64,000 nucleotides of DNA from Pelagibacter sp047722505 (lineage in GTDB: Bacteria; Pseudomonadota; Alphaproteobacteria; Pelagibacterales; Pelagibacteraceae): positions 1,178,001-1,242,000 of the forward strand of contig NZ_CP159814.1 of the NCBI RefSeq assembly GCF_047722505.1, written 5' to 3'. A program made the translations under genes and the position numbers. Positions 27,345 to 36,226 of this stretch are shown piece after piece; the stretch's first letter is position 1; each line of letters begins with the position of its first letter. Below the pieces are notes generated by a model, which ran no database searches, was not told the origin of the DNA, and saw nothing but the letters and a program-made list of their open reading frames with translations.

Positions 27345-27900
27345 GGGATCTTTTAGATAAAATTCTTTGTAATGTTCTTCTGTGCATCTTAAGTCTTCTA
27401 GCAGTTTCAGACACATTCCTATTACATAATTCAAAAACTCTATGAATATGTTCCCACTTAACTCTATCAGCCGACATAGGGTTTTCTGGTGGTTCAGCTT
27501 TTTTCTCTGGATCGGCTAGTAGTGCTTTCTCAACATCATCTGCGTCTGCTGGCTTTGCAAGATAATCAATTGCACCTTCTTTAATCGCTGCTACAGCCGT
27601 TGGAATATTTCCATATCCTGTTAACATTATAATTCTACTACTTGGATTGGAAATTTGAATTTGTTTTACTACTTGAAGCCCATTTCCATCAGCTAACCTT
27701 AAGTCAACAACAGCAAAGCCTGGTTTTTTTTCTTTAACGGATAGTATTCCTTTTTGTACACTCTCAGCTTGAAAAACCTCAAACCCTTTTTTTTCCATTG
27801 CTCTAGCAAGCCTGTCTCTGAAAGGATTGTCATCATCAACGATTAATAAGGATTTATTATTAAAATCACTTAATTTTTTTAAATTATTCAGTTCAGTCAT
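27337..27900 (-). CDS. regA: Response regulator RegA/PrrA/ActR (global redox regulator type)
   Basis: The 187-residue regulator has an N-terminal receiver (LLIVDDDNPFRDRLARAM; D66 in VVDLRLADGNG; conserved K116-P117) and a short Fis-like helix-turn-helix at about 160-187 (NVSETARRLKMHRRTLQRIL), joined by a proline-rich linker. This architecture and the HTH are characteristic of RegA/PrrA/ActR, which controls energy metabolism in response to redox state in alphaproteobacteria. The cognate RegB-type kinase is not in the window. Two inverted repeats sit just upstream of the start. Confidence 0.9.
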   Translation of the reverse strand: MTELNNLKKLSDFNNKSLLIVDDDNPFRDRLARAMEKKGFEVFQAESVQKGILSVKEKKPGFAVVDLRLADGNGLQVVKQIQISNPSSRIIMLTGYGNIPTAVAAIKEGAIDYLAKPADADDVEKALLADPEKKAEPPENPMSADRVKWEHIHRVFELCNRNVSETARRLKMHRRTLQRILSKRSPR

Positions 27901-27902
27901 AT

Positions 27903-27934
27903 AGGTAATATGGTACCTTAATTGATAATATCAA
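27903..27934. promoter_or_regulatory. Two inverted repeats between regA and the polyamine operon
   Basis: AGGTA (27903-27907) and TACCT (27914-27918) form a 5-6-5 inverted repeat starting three bases before the regA ATG. A perfect 13-base palindrome TTGATA-A-TATCAA follows at 27922-27934. The remaining intergenic DNA to 28046 is very A/T-rich with no further structure seen. The repeats could be operators for regA itself or for the divergent operon; this is inference. Confidence 0.35.
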
Positions 27935-28046
27935 CACCTATTATTTACTTTACATTAATTAATTATTGCCTTAATTGCATAATTTATATGAAAGTTTTTA
28001 AATATTTTTAAAAATTTTTTTTTATTAAATTTTTTTTGGAGACATA

Positions 28047-29225
28047 ATGCAAAAATTTAAAACAGTTGATGATCTTATAAATCAACTAAAGCCAGAAAAA
28101 CCTATTTATTGTATTAGGAAAAAATCAATACAATTAGCTTCTACATATTTTAGAAATAAATTTCCTGGCAAAGTGCTTTATGCTGTTAAAACTAACTCGC
28201 ATCCTGAAGTACTAAAAACAATAGTAGAGAGTGGGATTGAGAACTTTGATATAGCTTCTGTGCAAGAAATTAAAGATATAAGAACAATTAATCCTAATGC
28301 AAAATGTTCATATATGCATACAGTCAAAAGTAGAGAAAGTATTAAAGAAGCTTATTTTAATTATAATGTTAAAGCTTTTTCCCTTGATACTAAAGATGAA
28401 TTAATAAAAATTATTGAAACAACTAACGAGGCAAAAGATCTTGAATTATTTGTAAGAGTGGCCGTTTCAAATGAGCATGCTGAAATAGATTTATCAACAA
28501 AATTTGGGGCGTCCATATCTGAGGCGACTGCTTTATTGAGATTAACAAAGCAATATGCAAAAAAAATAGGTTTAAGTTTCCATGTGGGATCTCAATGCAT
28601 GCATCCCATTTCTTATGCAAAAGGAATTGCAGATATTGGAAATATAATAAGAAAAACAAAAATTATTCCTGATTATATTAATATTGGAGGTGGTTTTCCT
28701 GCTATATATCCTGATCTTGTACCTCAATCTTTAGATAATTATTTTGAAGAAATAAAAAAAGGTTTAATAAATTTAAAGTTGAAAAAACTTCCTGAAATAT
28801 TGTGTGAACCTGGAAGAGCATTAGTTGCAGAAAGTGGATCAACAATTGTAAGAATAAATCTTAGAAAAAAACAAAAACTTTATATAAATGATGGAACTTA
28901 TGGAACTCTTTTTGATGCGGGTACACCAAACATAGTTTACCCTTCTCGTTTGATTAAAAGTGGAAAAGCAATATCAAAAAAATTAACTGCTTTTGATTTT
29001 TATGGACCTACTTGCGATAGTATGGACTATATGAAAGGACCATTTCTACTTCCAAATAATATTAAGGAAAATGATTATATTGAGCTAGGTCAACTTGGAG
29101 CCTATGGTCTAACTTTTAGAACTCAATTTAATGGTTTTTATTCTAATGAAATTTATGAAGTAGAAGATGAGCCTATAATGACGTTATATAGTAAAGAGAG
29201 TAATAAAGGTATATTAGTTGCCTAA
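28047..29225 (+). CDS. Ornithine decarboxylase-like PLP enzyme (fold III)
   Basis: The 392-residue protein belongs to the eukaryotic-type ornithine/diaminopimelate decarboxylase family. The PLP lysine is K48 in LYAVKTNSHPEVL, the phosphate-binding glycines are NIGGGFP, CEPGRALVAE follows, and the specificity loop has GPTCDSMDYM with catalytic C323. The short length and GPTCDS favour ornithine (or lysine/ornithine) over meso-DAP, whose decarboxylases are longer. It would make putrescine in the cytoplasm. SD GGAGA precedes the ATG, and the stop overlaps the start of the next gene, so it heads a three-gene polyamine operon. Confidence 0.85.
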   Translation: MQKFKTVDDLINQLKPEKPIYCIRKKSIQLASTYFRNKFPGKVLYAVKTNSHPEVLKTIVESGIENFDIASVQEIKDIRTINPNAKCSYMHTVKSRESIKEAYFNYNVKAFSLDTKDELIKIIETTNEAKDLELFVRVAVSNEHAEIDLSTKFGASISEATALLRLTKQYAKKIGLSFHVGSQCMHPISYAKGIADIGNIIRKTKIIPDYINIGGGFPAIYPDLVPQSLDNYFEEIKKGLINLKLKKLPEILCEPGRALVAESGSTIVRINLRKKQKLYINDGTYGTLFDAGTPNIVYPSRLIKSGKAISKKLTAFDFYGPTCDSMDYMKGPFLLPNNIKENDYIELGQLGAYGLTFRTQFNGFYSNEIYEVEDEPIMTLYSKESNKGILVA

Positions 29226-30268
29226 TGTCAGAAAACAAAAATTTAACTCATAATAGCAAAAAAAGCTTCTTACAAAATCCAGTTGAACACATCGATATTA
29301 CTTCGTTTGATGCAAGAAAGATAATTTCCTCAATGGAAAAAATGTCTTTTGTTTCAAGAGAAACAGCAAATGCAGCCAATATTTTCAATGAAATGATTCA
29401 AGATAATGATTGTACAATTTTTTTAACACTTGCTGGGTCAACTTCTGCAGCAGGATGTATGAATATTTATAAAGATTTAGTTAAATATAATATGGTTGAT
29501 GCAATTATTGCTACAGGAGCTTCAATAGTTGATATGGATTTTTTTGAAGCTTTAGGCTTTAAACATTACCAAGGTTCACAGTTTCAAGATGATACTGAAT
29601 TAAGAAAAAATTATATAGATAGGATTTATGACACATATATTGATGAAGAAGAATTACAGGAATGTGATCAAAAAATATGTGAAATAGCAGATACACTTGA
29701 TCCAAGAAGTTACACATCAAGAGAATTTATTTATGAAATGGGAAAATATTTAAAGAAAAATTCTAAAAAAAAAGATTCTTTAATTGAAACTGCATATGAC
29801 AATAATGTTCCCATTTTTTGTCCTGCATTTACAGACTCAAGTGCTGGTTTTGGATTGGTTATTCACCAAGAAAATAATCCTAAAAACCATATTACGATAG
29901 ATTCTATTAGAGAGCTTCGTGAATTAACTGAAATAAAAATTCAATCAAAAGGATCTGGCTTATTTATGATTGGTGGAGGAGTACCAAAAAATTTTGTTCA
30001 AGATACTGTTATCTGTGCTGAACTTTTAGGAAAAGAGGTTGAGATGCATAAGTACGCAGTGCAAATTACAGTAGCAGATTCTAGGGATGGTGCTTGCAGC
30101 AGCTCTACATTAAAAGAAGCAAGCTCTTGGGGTAAAGTAGATATTGCAAAAGAACAGATGGTTTTTGCAGAAGCAACTAGTGTCCTTCCTTTGATTGCAA
30201 GTGATGCTTATCATAAAGGTGACTGGAAAAACAGAACGAGAAAAAACTTCTCAAAAATATTTAAATAA
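29225..30268 (+). CDS. Deoxyhypusine synthase-like protein (possible homospermidine synthase)
   Basis: The 347-residue protein is a bacterial member of the deoxyhypusine synthase family, NAD-dependent enzymes that move an aminobutyl group from spermidine. The active-site lysine is conserved as K304 in SSWGKVD, aligning with Lys329 of human DHS; NAD-site segments (AGSTSAAGCMNIYKDLV; IIATGASIVDMDFFE; GGGVPKNF) are present. Bacteria lack the eIF5A substrate, and some bacterial homologues are known to make homospermidine instead. Placement between a putrescine-forming decarboxylase and a ureohydrolase supports that role. Product identity is inferred. Confidence 0.82.
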   Translation: MSENKNLTHNSKKSFLQNPVEHIDITSFDARKIISSMEKMSFVSRETANAANIFNEMIQDNDCTIFLTLAGSTSAAGCMNIYKDLVKYNMVDAIIATGASIVDMDFFEALGFKHYQGSQFQDDTELRKNYIDRIYDTYIDEEELQECDQKICEIADTLDPRSYTSREFIYEMGKYLKKNSKKKDSLIETAYDNNVPIFCPAFTDSSAGFGLVIHQENNPKNHITIDSIRELRELTEIKIQSKGSGLFMIGGGVPKNFVQDTVICAELLGKEVEMHKYAVQITVADSRDGACSSSTLKEASSWGKVDIAKEQMVFAEATSVLPLIASDAYHKGDWKNRTRKNFSKIFK

Positions 30269-30270
30269 AA

Positions 30271-31146
30271 TTGAAATATCTTTCTAATAAAAATGGTTTT
30301 CTAGGAATTGACAATGATGTTAATTTTAAGGAGAAAGTAGTGGTTGTTCCATTTGGTTTAGAAAAAACTGTAAGTTATGGTGGTGGCACTCGTAATGGCC
30401 CTAAAGAAATTATCAAAGCATCACATCAAGTTGAATTATATGATGAAGAATTACATTGTGAACCCTACAAAAAAATTGGAATTAAAACTTTAAAACCATT
30501 TAAAATTGATAAAGACATTAAAAAAGCTCTTAAAAAGATGTCTGATATAAATCAAGAAATATTAGATAAAAAACTATTTCCAATCACTTTTGGTGGAGAA
30601 CACTCAATAACACCCGGATGTATTGCTCCATTTGTAAAAAAACACAAAGAAATATGCCTACTACATTTTGATGCACATGCAGATTTAAGGGAGAGTTATA
30701 ATGGAGAAAAATTTTCTCATGCTTCAGCTATTAGGAGATGTCTTGATCATAAAAATGTTTCAATAATCTCATTTGGGATCAGAAATATATCTCAAAGTGA
30801 AATACCATTCTTAAAAAAAAACTCATCTAGGATTGATATCTTTTGGGCAAAAGACAAAAGTAAATGGGACTTAAAAAAATTTAAAAAAATGATAAAGAAT
30901 AAAACAGTTTATTTAACATTTGATGTTGATGGTTTAGATTCAAGTATAATGCCCGCAACAGGTACCCCTGAACCCGGTGGACTATTATGGGATGAAACTT
31001 TAAATATTATACGGATAGCTGCTAAAAACTCTAATATTGTTGGTGCAGATATAAATGAACTTTCACCTATAAAAGGTTTTAATTCTTATAATTTTCTTGT
31101 AGCAAAACTCGCTTATAAAATTTTATCATACAAATTTTTATACTAA
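30271..31146 (+). CDS. speB: Agmatinase/arginase family ureohydrolase
   Basis: The 291-residue protein starts at a TTG two bases after the previous stop; no better ATG exists nearby. Binuclear manganese ligands are in place: TFGGEHS, LHFDAHADLR, and TFDVDGLDSS. It hydrolyses a guanidino compound to urea and an amine. SpeB-type agmatinase would give putrescine from agmatine, but no arginine decarboxylase is nearby; an arginase-like activity would supply ornithine to the first gene of the operon. Its stop and that of the convergent transporter share CTAA. Confidence 0.82.
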   Translation: MKYLSNKNGFLGIDNDVNFKEKVVVVPFGLEKTVSYGGGTRNGPKEIIKASHQVELYDEELHCEPYKKIGIKTLKPFKIDKDIKKALKKMSDINQEILDKKLFPITFGGEHSITPGCIAPFVKKHKEICLLHFDAHADLRESYNGEKFSHASAIRRCLDHKNVSIISFGIRNISQSEIPFLKKNSSRIDIFWAKDKSKWDLKKFKKMIKNKTVYLTFDVDGLDSSIMPATGTPEPGGLLWDETLNIIRIAAKNSNIVGADINELSPIKGFNSYNFLVAKLAYKILSYKFLY

Positions 31147-31697
31147 GCTTTTGAAGCTTTAAGAGTTCCCAATAATAATCTGAATGGAATTAACATTGCT
31201 AAAGCAACAAATATTTTAACCGCTAAGTCACCTAGAGATAAAGTAACCCATGGTATTCCGGTTGCGTAAAATGAGATAGAGAAGAATAAAAATGTATCAA
31301 CAGTAGACCCAATTAATGATGAAGTTAATGGAGCAACAAACCATTTCTTTTTTCTTAAATAGTCAAAAATTTGAACGTCCAACAACTGCGCAACCATAAA
31401 TGCTGTGCCTGAACCTATAGCAATTCTAACTGAAATTAAGTCTGTAAAATTTGTTGAAAAGAAAAGGGTAAATGCAATCCCTATAATAAAACCAACATAA
31501 ACAATTTTTCTAGCTACAACCTTGCCATAAGATCTATTTGCTAAATCTGTAATTAAAAATGCAACTGGATAACTAAAAGCTCCATAAGTTAATATTTCTT
31601 CTAAACCATAATGGTTGATCGGAAATTGTACTAAATAATTTGAAGTTAAGACAACAACTCCCATTATAAATGAGAGTAGTATAAAAAACTTTTTCAT
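31143..31697 (-). CDS. yhhQ: Queuosine precursor transporter (YhhQ/VUT family)
   Basis: The 184-residue membrane protein has about six hydrophobic segments and the family pattern: SNYLVQFP, AFSYPVAFLITDLANRSYG, ASGTAFMVAQLLDVQIFDYL-like region, and SSLIGSTVDTFLFFSISF. YhhQ imports preQ0/preQ1 for queuosine in tRNA; this would suit an organism that does not make the precursor de novo. It begins directly after the stop of rpmB, sharing one base, so both are cotranscribed. Function is by family. Confidence 0.82.
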   Translation of the reverse strand: MKKFFILLSFIMGVVVLTSNYLVQFPINHYGLEEILTYGAFSYPVAFLITDLANRSYGKVVARKIVYVGFIIGIAFTLFFSTNFTDLISVRIAIGSGTAFMVAQLLDVQIFDYLRKKKWFVAPLTSSLIGSTVDTFLFFSISFYATGIPWVTLSLGDLAVKIFVALAMLIPFRLLLGTLKASKA

Positions 31698-32020
31698 TAA
31701 GCTGATTTACTAGGGGATACTTTGGGTGCTTTTTTTACAAATGGTGACTTAATTAATATACTTTTTTTTAATTTTTTTAATCTTGGTGATATATTTTTAT
31801 TTCTTGCAGTCTTTAAAAATTCATCAAAAGTACCTTTTTTATCAACACATCTAACACCTGCATTGCTAACCGTTAAAGTTAAGCTTCTTTTTAAAAGTTC
31901 ACTTTTAAATTTTGTTTTTTTTAAATTTGGTAAAAATCTTCTATTGGTCTTATTGTTAGCATGACTAACATTGTGACCTTTCATAGGTATTTTGCCGGTT
32001 AATTCACATTTTTTAGACAT
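31697..32020 (-). CDS. rpmB: 50S ribosomal protein L28
   Basis: The 107-residue protein matches L28: it starts SKKCELTGKIPMKGHNVSHANNKT, followed by RRFLPNLKK and a middle LTVSNAGVRCVDKKGTFDEF. It is longer than the 78-residue E. coli protein through a basic C-terminal extension, as in other alphaproteobacterial L28 proteins. It forms part of the large subunit near the E site. The yhhQ-like gene follows with a one-base overlap. Confidence 0.93.
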   Translation of the reverse strand: MSKKCELTGKIPMKGHNVSHANNKTNRRFLPNLKKTKFKSELLKRSLTLTVSNAGVRCVDKKGTFDEFLKTARNKNISPRLKKLKKSILIKSPFVKKAPKVSPSKSA

Positions 32021-32073
32021 AATATTTAGTGACTATATAAGATGAGTTTGTGACCTCGTCAAGTTTATTAGCT

Positions 32074-33126
32074 TTAATTAGGCTGTTTCTTGCCTATTAT
32101 TTCTCTAAAATTCTTGATCCCATCAGTAATTAATATTTCTTTTAACTCTTTTTTTATTTTTCCAACAATACTAGGGCCCTGAAAAACCATACCAGTATAT
32201 AATTGAACATAGCTTGCACCAGCTAAAAATTTTCTATGTGCGCTCTCTCCTGAGTCCACACCACCTACTCCAATAATTTCAATTTTATTTTTTAATAATC
32301 TGTAAAACTTACTTATTAATTTATTAGCCTCTTCTTCAAGAGGTTTTCCAGATAAACCACCCTTTTGATGTTTCAGTATATTGTTTAATTTACCTCTATT
32401 TCCTGCAGTTGTATTTGAAACAATTATTGCACTTACTTTATGTTCTAACAATATTTTACTTAATACTTCAATTTGTTCATCTGAAATATCAGGAGAAATT
32501 TTTACAACAATTGGTATTTTAGATTTAAGCTTAATTTTTTCTTCTTTAACTAAATTCATTAATTCATCAAATTTAGTTTCATCATGAAAACTTCTTAAAT
32601 TTTCTGTATTAGGTGAGGAAATATTAATTGTAATATAGTCAGCGATATCATGAAAAGTTCTAAGACCAATTAAATAATCATTTAGCCTATCATCACTATC
32701 TTTATTTGGACCTATATTAATTCCCAATAAACCCTTATTCAAATTTGATCGAATTCTATTGCTTACACTTTCCGATCCTAAATTATTAAATCCCAATCTA
32801 TTTATAAGTGCTTCGTCTTCCACCAATCTAAATACTCTTGGTTTTGGATTTCCATACTGTTTAAGTGGTGTAACGGTCCCCACCTCAACAAACCCAAATC
32901 CAAGTTTAAATAAAGAATTATAAACTTCAGCATTTTTATCAAATCCAGCGGCCATTCCAATTGGGTTATCTATTTCTTTGCCAAATAGTTTAGTCTTGAA
33001 CATTGGATCATCTTTATTTTCATCCCTTAAATTTGGTGTCAAATTTAATCTTAAAGACTTAATTGCTAAATTATGAGCAGTTTCAGGATCAATTTTAAAA
33101 ATTAGTGATCTAAATTTTGAAAACAT
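32074..33126 (-). CDS. pyrD: Dihydroorotate dehydrogenase (quinone), class 2
   Basis: The 350-residue enzyme oxidises dihydroorotate to orotate in pyrimidine synthesis and passes electrons to the quinone pool at the inner membrane. The N-terminal extension of class 2 enzymes (KFRSLIFKIDPETAHNLAI) is present. NPIGMAAGFDKNAE and GVVxVG-like FVEVGTVTPL contact FMN, NISSPNTENLR carries the catalytic Ser region, and GVGGVDSG with ASYVQLYTGM closes the flavin site. The start overlaps the stop of lysK by one base, so it is second in that operon. Confidence 0.95.
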   Translation of the reverse strand: MFSKFRSLIFKIDPETAHNLAIKSLRLNLTPNLRDENKDDPMFKTKLFGKEIDNPIGMAAGFDKNAEVYNSLFKLGFGFVEVGTVTPLKQYGNPKPRVFRLVEDEALINRLGFNNLGSESVSNRIRSNLNKGLLGINIGPNKDSDDRLNDYLIGLRTFHDIADYITINISSPNTENLRSFHDETKFDELMNLVKEEKIKLKSKIPIVVKISPDISDEQIEVLSKILLEHKVSAIIVSNTTAGNRGKLNNILKHQKGGLSGKPLEEEANKLISKFYRLLKNKIEIIGVGGVDSGESAHRKFLAGASYVQLYTGMVFQGPSIVGKIKKELKEILITDGIKNFREIIGKKQPN

Positions 33127-34688
33127 TATTTTATTTTTTCTGTTATTAATTTTTTAGTTTCGTTAACTCCAAAGAAGCTTATAAAAAAGCCCATTCTTGG
33201 ACCATTTTCATCTCCAAATACGACTTCATAAATCAATTTAAACCAATCACGTAGATTTTCTGAATATCCATTTTCTTTTCCAGTTGAGTAAATTAATGTT
33301 TGAATATCCTCAGGTAACATTGCATCATTACAATCATCAAGATTCTTTACTAGAGCCTCTAATGCAATTTTTTCGTTTGAATCTGGTTTCTTATATTTTT
33401 TCTGAAGTTTGATTACATCGTTAAAGTATTTAATAGCGTATCCAATTAAATTATCAAAAATTATATGATCTTTTTCTGAGATATCTTTTTTATATTTTTT
33501 TACAAACTTCCAAAGTAATTCCTTGGAATCTGCATTACTTGCCTCCACTAAATTTAAAAGCATTGAAAAACTCATAATAGTATCTTCTTTAGGAATTAAT
33601 CCATTATGTACATGCCAAACTGGATTCATTAATAACTGTAATTCATTTTGATTTTTAGCCTTTTCCACAAAATCTAAATATTCATCAACTGTTTTTGGAA
33701 CTATTTCTTTGTATAGTTTTTTTGCTCTTTTAGGATTTTGATACATGTACAATGAAAGACTTTCAGGAGACGCATATTCTAACCACTGATCAATAGTGAT
33801 CCCATTACCTTTTGACTTTGAAATTTTCTCACCTTTTTCATCTAAAAATAGTTCATAAGCAAAGCCAGATGGGTTTGTTTTGCCAATCAATTTAACTATT
33901 CTTGAAGATAATATTGCACTTTCTATTAAATCTTTTCCATACATTTCAAAATCTATATCGAGGGCATACCACCTCATGGCCCAATCCACTTTCCACTGCA
34001 ATTTACAATGTCCGTCTAAAATACTTGTTTCAAGTTTTTTTCCATTATTATCAAAGATAATTTTAGATTTTTCTTTTAAGATTTCTAAAACCGGAATTTC
34101 TAAAACCTTACCGGTATCTGGGCATATAGGTAAAAAGGGACTGTAGGTTCTTTGTCTTTCCTTACCAAGTGTTGGAAGAATTATATCCATGATACCTTGA
34201 TAGTTTTCTAAAATTAATTGTAGTGTTGGATTAAAAAAACCACTTTTATAGAGAACTGAAGAACTTTTAAAACTATACTCAAATTTAAATTTATCTAAAA
34301 AATCTTTTAACATTTCATTATTATGCTCACCAAAGCTTGAAAATTTTTTGAATGGATCTGGTACTTGAGTTAAAGGTTTATGAAGGTTTTTATTTAATAG
34401 CTCTTGATTGGGCACATTTTCAGGAACTTTTCTGAAACCATCCATGTCATCTGAAAAAGTTATGATTTCTGTTGGTATATTTGTAAGTTGTTTTAGGGCA
34501 TTAACCATCATTGATGTTCTTGCTACCTCACCAAAGGTACCTATATGGGGTAATCCACTTGGTCCATAACCAGTTTGTAAAATAATTTTACCTTTTTTCT
34601 CAATAAAGGATTTTCTTTCACGTAACATTTTTTTAGCCTCAACAAATGGCCATGCGTTAGTTTTATCTAAGTTTTCTTTTTCAATCAC
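33126..34688 (-). CDS. lysK: Lysyl-tRNA synthetase, class I
   Basis: The 520-residue protein is the archaeal-type class I LysRS, which occurs in alphaproteobacteria in place of the class II LysS. Class I signatures are the HIGH-like GLPHIGTFGEVART near residue 45 and the KMSKS-like KISKSKGNGI. It charges tRNA-Lys. The C-terminal anticodon-binding helical cage is complete. The pyrD gene follows with a one-base overlap. A 90-base intergenic stretch separates it from the divergent trkH gene and holds no recognisable RNA gene. Confidence 0.93.
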   Translation of the reverse strand: MIEKENLDKTNAWPFVEAKKMLRERKSFIEKKGKIILQTGYGPSGLPHIGTFGEVARTSMMVNALKQLTNIPTEIITFSDDMDGFRKVPENVPNQELLNKNLHKPLTQVPDPFKKFSSFGEHNNEMLKDFLDKFKFEYSFKSSSVLYKSGFFNPTLQLILENYQGIMDIILPTLGKERQRTYSPFLPICPDTGKVLEIPVLEILKEKSKIIFDNNGKKLETSILDGHCKLQWKVDWAMRWYALDIDFEMYGKDLIESAILSSRIVKLIGKTNPSGFAYELFLDEKGEKISKSKGNGITIDQWLEYASPESLSLYMYQNPKRAKKLYKEIVPKTVDEYLDFVEKAKNQNELQLLMNPVWHVHNGLIPKEDTIMSFSMLLNLVEASNADSKELLWKFVKKYKKDISEKDHIIFDNLIGYAIKYFNDVIKLQKKYKKPDSNEKIALEALVKNLDDCNDAMLPEDIQTLIYSTGKENGYSENLRDWFKLIYEVVFGDENGPRMGFFISFFGVNETKKLITEKIK

Positions 34689-34778
34689 TTTGTTTAATAA
34701 GAAATATCTTATATTAGGTGTTATTATTAACTCTTATAGAGTTGAAATTTATTTACCATAAAATAATGTTCTATCAAA

Positions 34779-36224
34779 ATGTCTAATTATAAAACAGTTT
34801 TTTTTACCTTGGGTATTTTACAAATTATTCTTGGGATTTCTATGATGATTCCAATTTTAGCCCAATTTATTTATTCTGAACTAGATTCTTCCTTTATTGG
34901 GGCTTCTATAGTTTCAATAATATTTGGTGTTTTATTTTTTTTGACAAATTTAAACCATGACAAAAAGTTAAACTTACAACAAGCATTCTTATTGACCGCT
35001 CTTTCTTGGTTGAGTATTGCGATATTTGGCTCTTTACCTTTTATTTTTTCTACTCTTGAACTGTCCATTACTGATTCTTTTTTTGAAAGTATGTCTGGTA
35101 TTACTACGACAGGGTCTACAATTATTTCCAACTTAGAGGGGGCGCCTAAATCAATACTTTTATGGCGAGCTATGCTTCAATGGTTAGGAGGAATTGGTAT
35201 TATTGTAATGGCAATAACTCTAATGCCAATAATGAACGTCGGGGGAATGCAGTTATTTAAGATTTCAAGTAACGATTCCTCAGAAAAGTTATTACCAAAA
35301 TCTAAGGAAATATCTCTTAGATTAATTTACGTATATTTGGTGTTAACAACACTTTGTGCTGTTACCTATAAAATTTTTGGTATGAATATTTTCGATAGCC
35401 TAACTCACTCCATGACTACAATAGCAACAGGTGGATTTTCAAATTATAATGAATCTATAGGATATTTTAATAGTTTACCCATTGAAATATCATCAATGGT
35501 TTTTATTATACTGGGTAGCCTACCTTTCATAGCTTATATAAAATTTTTAAATGGTAATAAAAAAATATTTACTTCCGATGTCCAAATTAAATCATTTATT
35601 AAGATAATTATTTTTTCAATTATTCTACTTTTTATTTATTCACTTTTTCAAAATAAAGATTTTTCTCAAATTAATATAAGAGTAATTGTTTTTAACGTTA
35701 TTTCTATCTTAACTGGCACAGGATATGTCACTGGAGAATTTGATGGATGGGGAAATTTTCCACTAATTTTCTTTTTAACTCTAATGTTTATTGGTGGTTG
35801 TGCTGGCTCAACAACTTGTGGAATTAAAATTTTTAGAATTCAAATTTTATATCTATTTATTGTTAATCAATTGAAAAAAATTATTTATCCAAGAGGTATA
35901 TTTATAATTAAATATGATAAAAATAAAGTAGATGATAAATTTATGGCTTCAATTATCTCTTTTATTTTTCTTTACTTGGTTATATTTTTTTTGATAACTG
36001 CATTTTTATCTTTAAGTGGTTTAGATTTTGTAACCTCAATCTCAGGTGCTGCCACATCAATTTCCAATGTTGGCCCAGGGTTAGGTTCTACAATCGGCCC
36101 TAATGGCGATTTTTCAAATATACCTGAAATATCTAAATGGATTTTAAGTCTTGGAATGATATTAGGTAGATTAGAATTGTTTGCTATACTTGTATTGTTT
36201 CTTCCATCATTTTGGAGAAATTAA
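34779..36224 (+). CDS. trkH: Trk-type potassium uptake protein, membrane subunit
   Basis: The 481-residue protein has the fourfold membrane-pore-membrane layout of TrkH. Pore segments with filter glycines are visible: SMSGITTTGSTI, MTTIATGGFSNYN, ILTGTGYVTGEF and AATSISNVGPGLG. GGCAGSTTCGIKIFR lies between pores three and four, the gating loop region. It would import potassium with protons or sodium under control of the cytoplasmic NAD-binding subunit TrkA, which is not adjacent. The AmpG-like gene starts two bases after its stop. Confidence 0.92.
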   Translation: MSNYKTVFFTLGILQIILGISMMIPILAQFIYSELDSSFIGASIVSIIFGVLFFLTNLNHDKKLNLQQAFLLTALSWLSIAIFGSLPFIFSTLELSITDSFFESMSGITTTGSTIISNLEGAPKSILLWRAMLQWLGGIGIIVMAITLMPIMNVGGMQLFKISSNDSSEKLLPKSKEISLRLIYVYLVLTTLCAVTYKIFGMNIFDSLTHSMTTIATGGFSNYNESIGYFNSLPIEISSMVFIILGSLPFIAYIKFLNGNKKIFTSDVQIKSFIKIIIFSIILLFIYSLFQNKDFSQINIRVIVFNVISILTGTGYVTGEFDGWGNFPLIFFLTLMFIGGCAGSTTCGIKIFRIQILYLFIVNQLKKIIYPRGIFIIKYDKNKVDDKFMASIISFIFLYLVIFFLITAFLSLSGLDFVTSISGAATSISNVGPGLGSTIGPNGDFSNIPEISKWILSLGMILGRLELFAILVLFLPSFWRN

Positions 36225-36226
36225 CT

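Noticed and set aside
34689..34778. tRNA or small RNA in the lysK-trkH gap
   Set aside because: No cloverleaf, CCA end or strong hairpin could be made from these 90 A/T-rich bases; likely just two divergent promoters.
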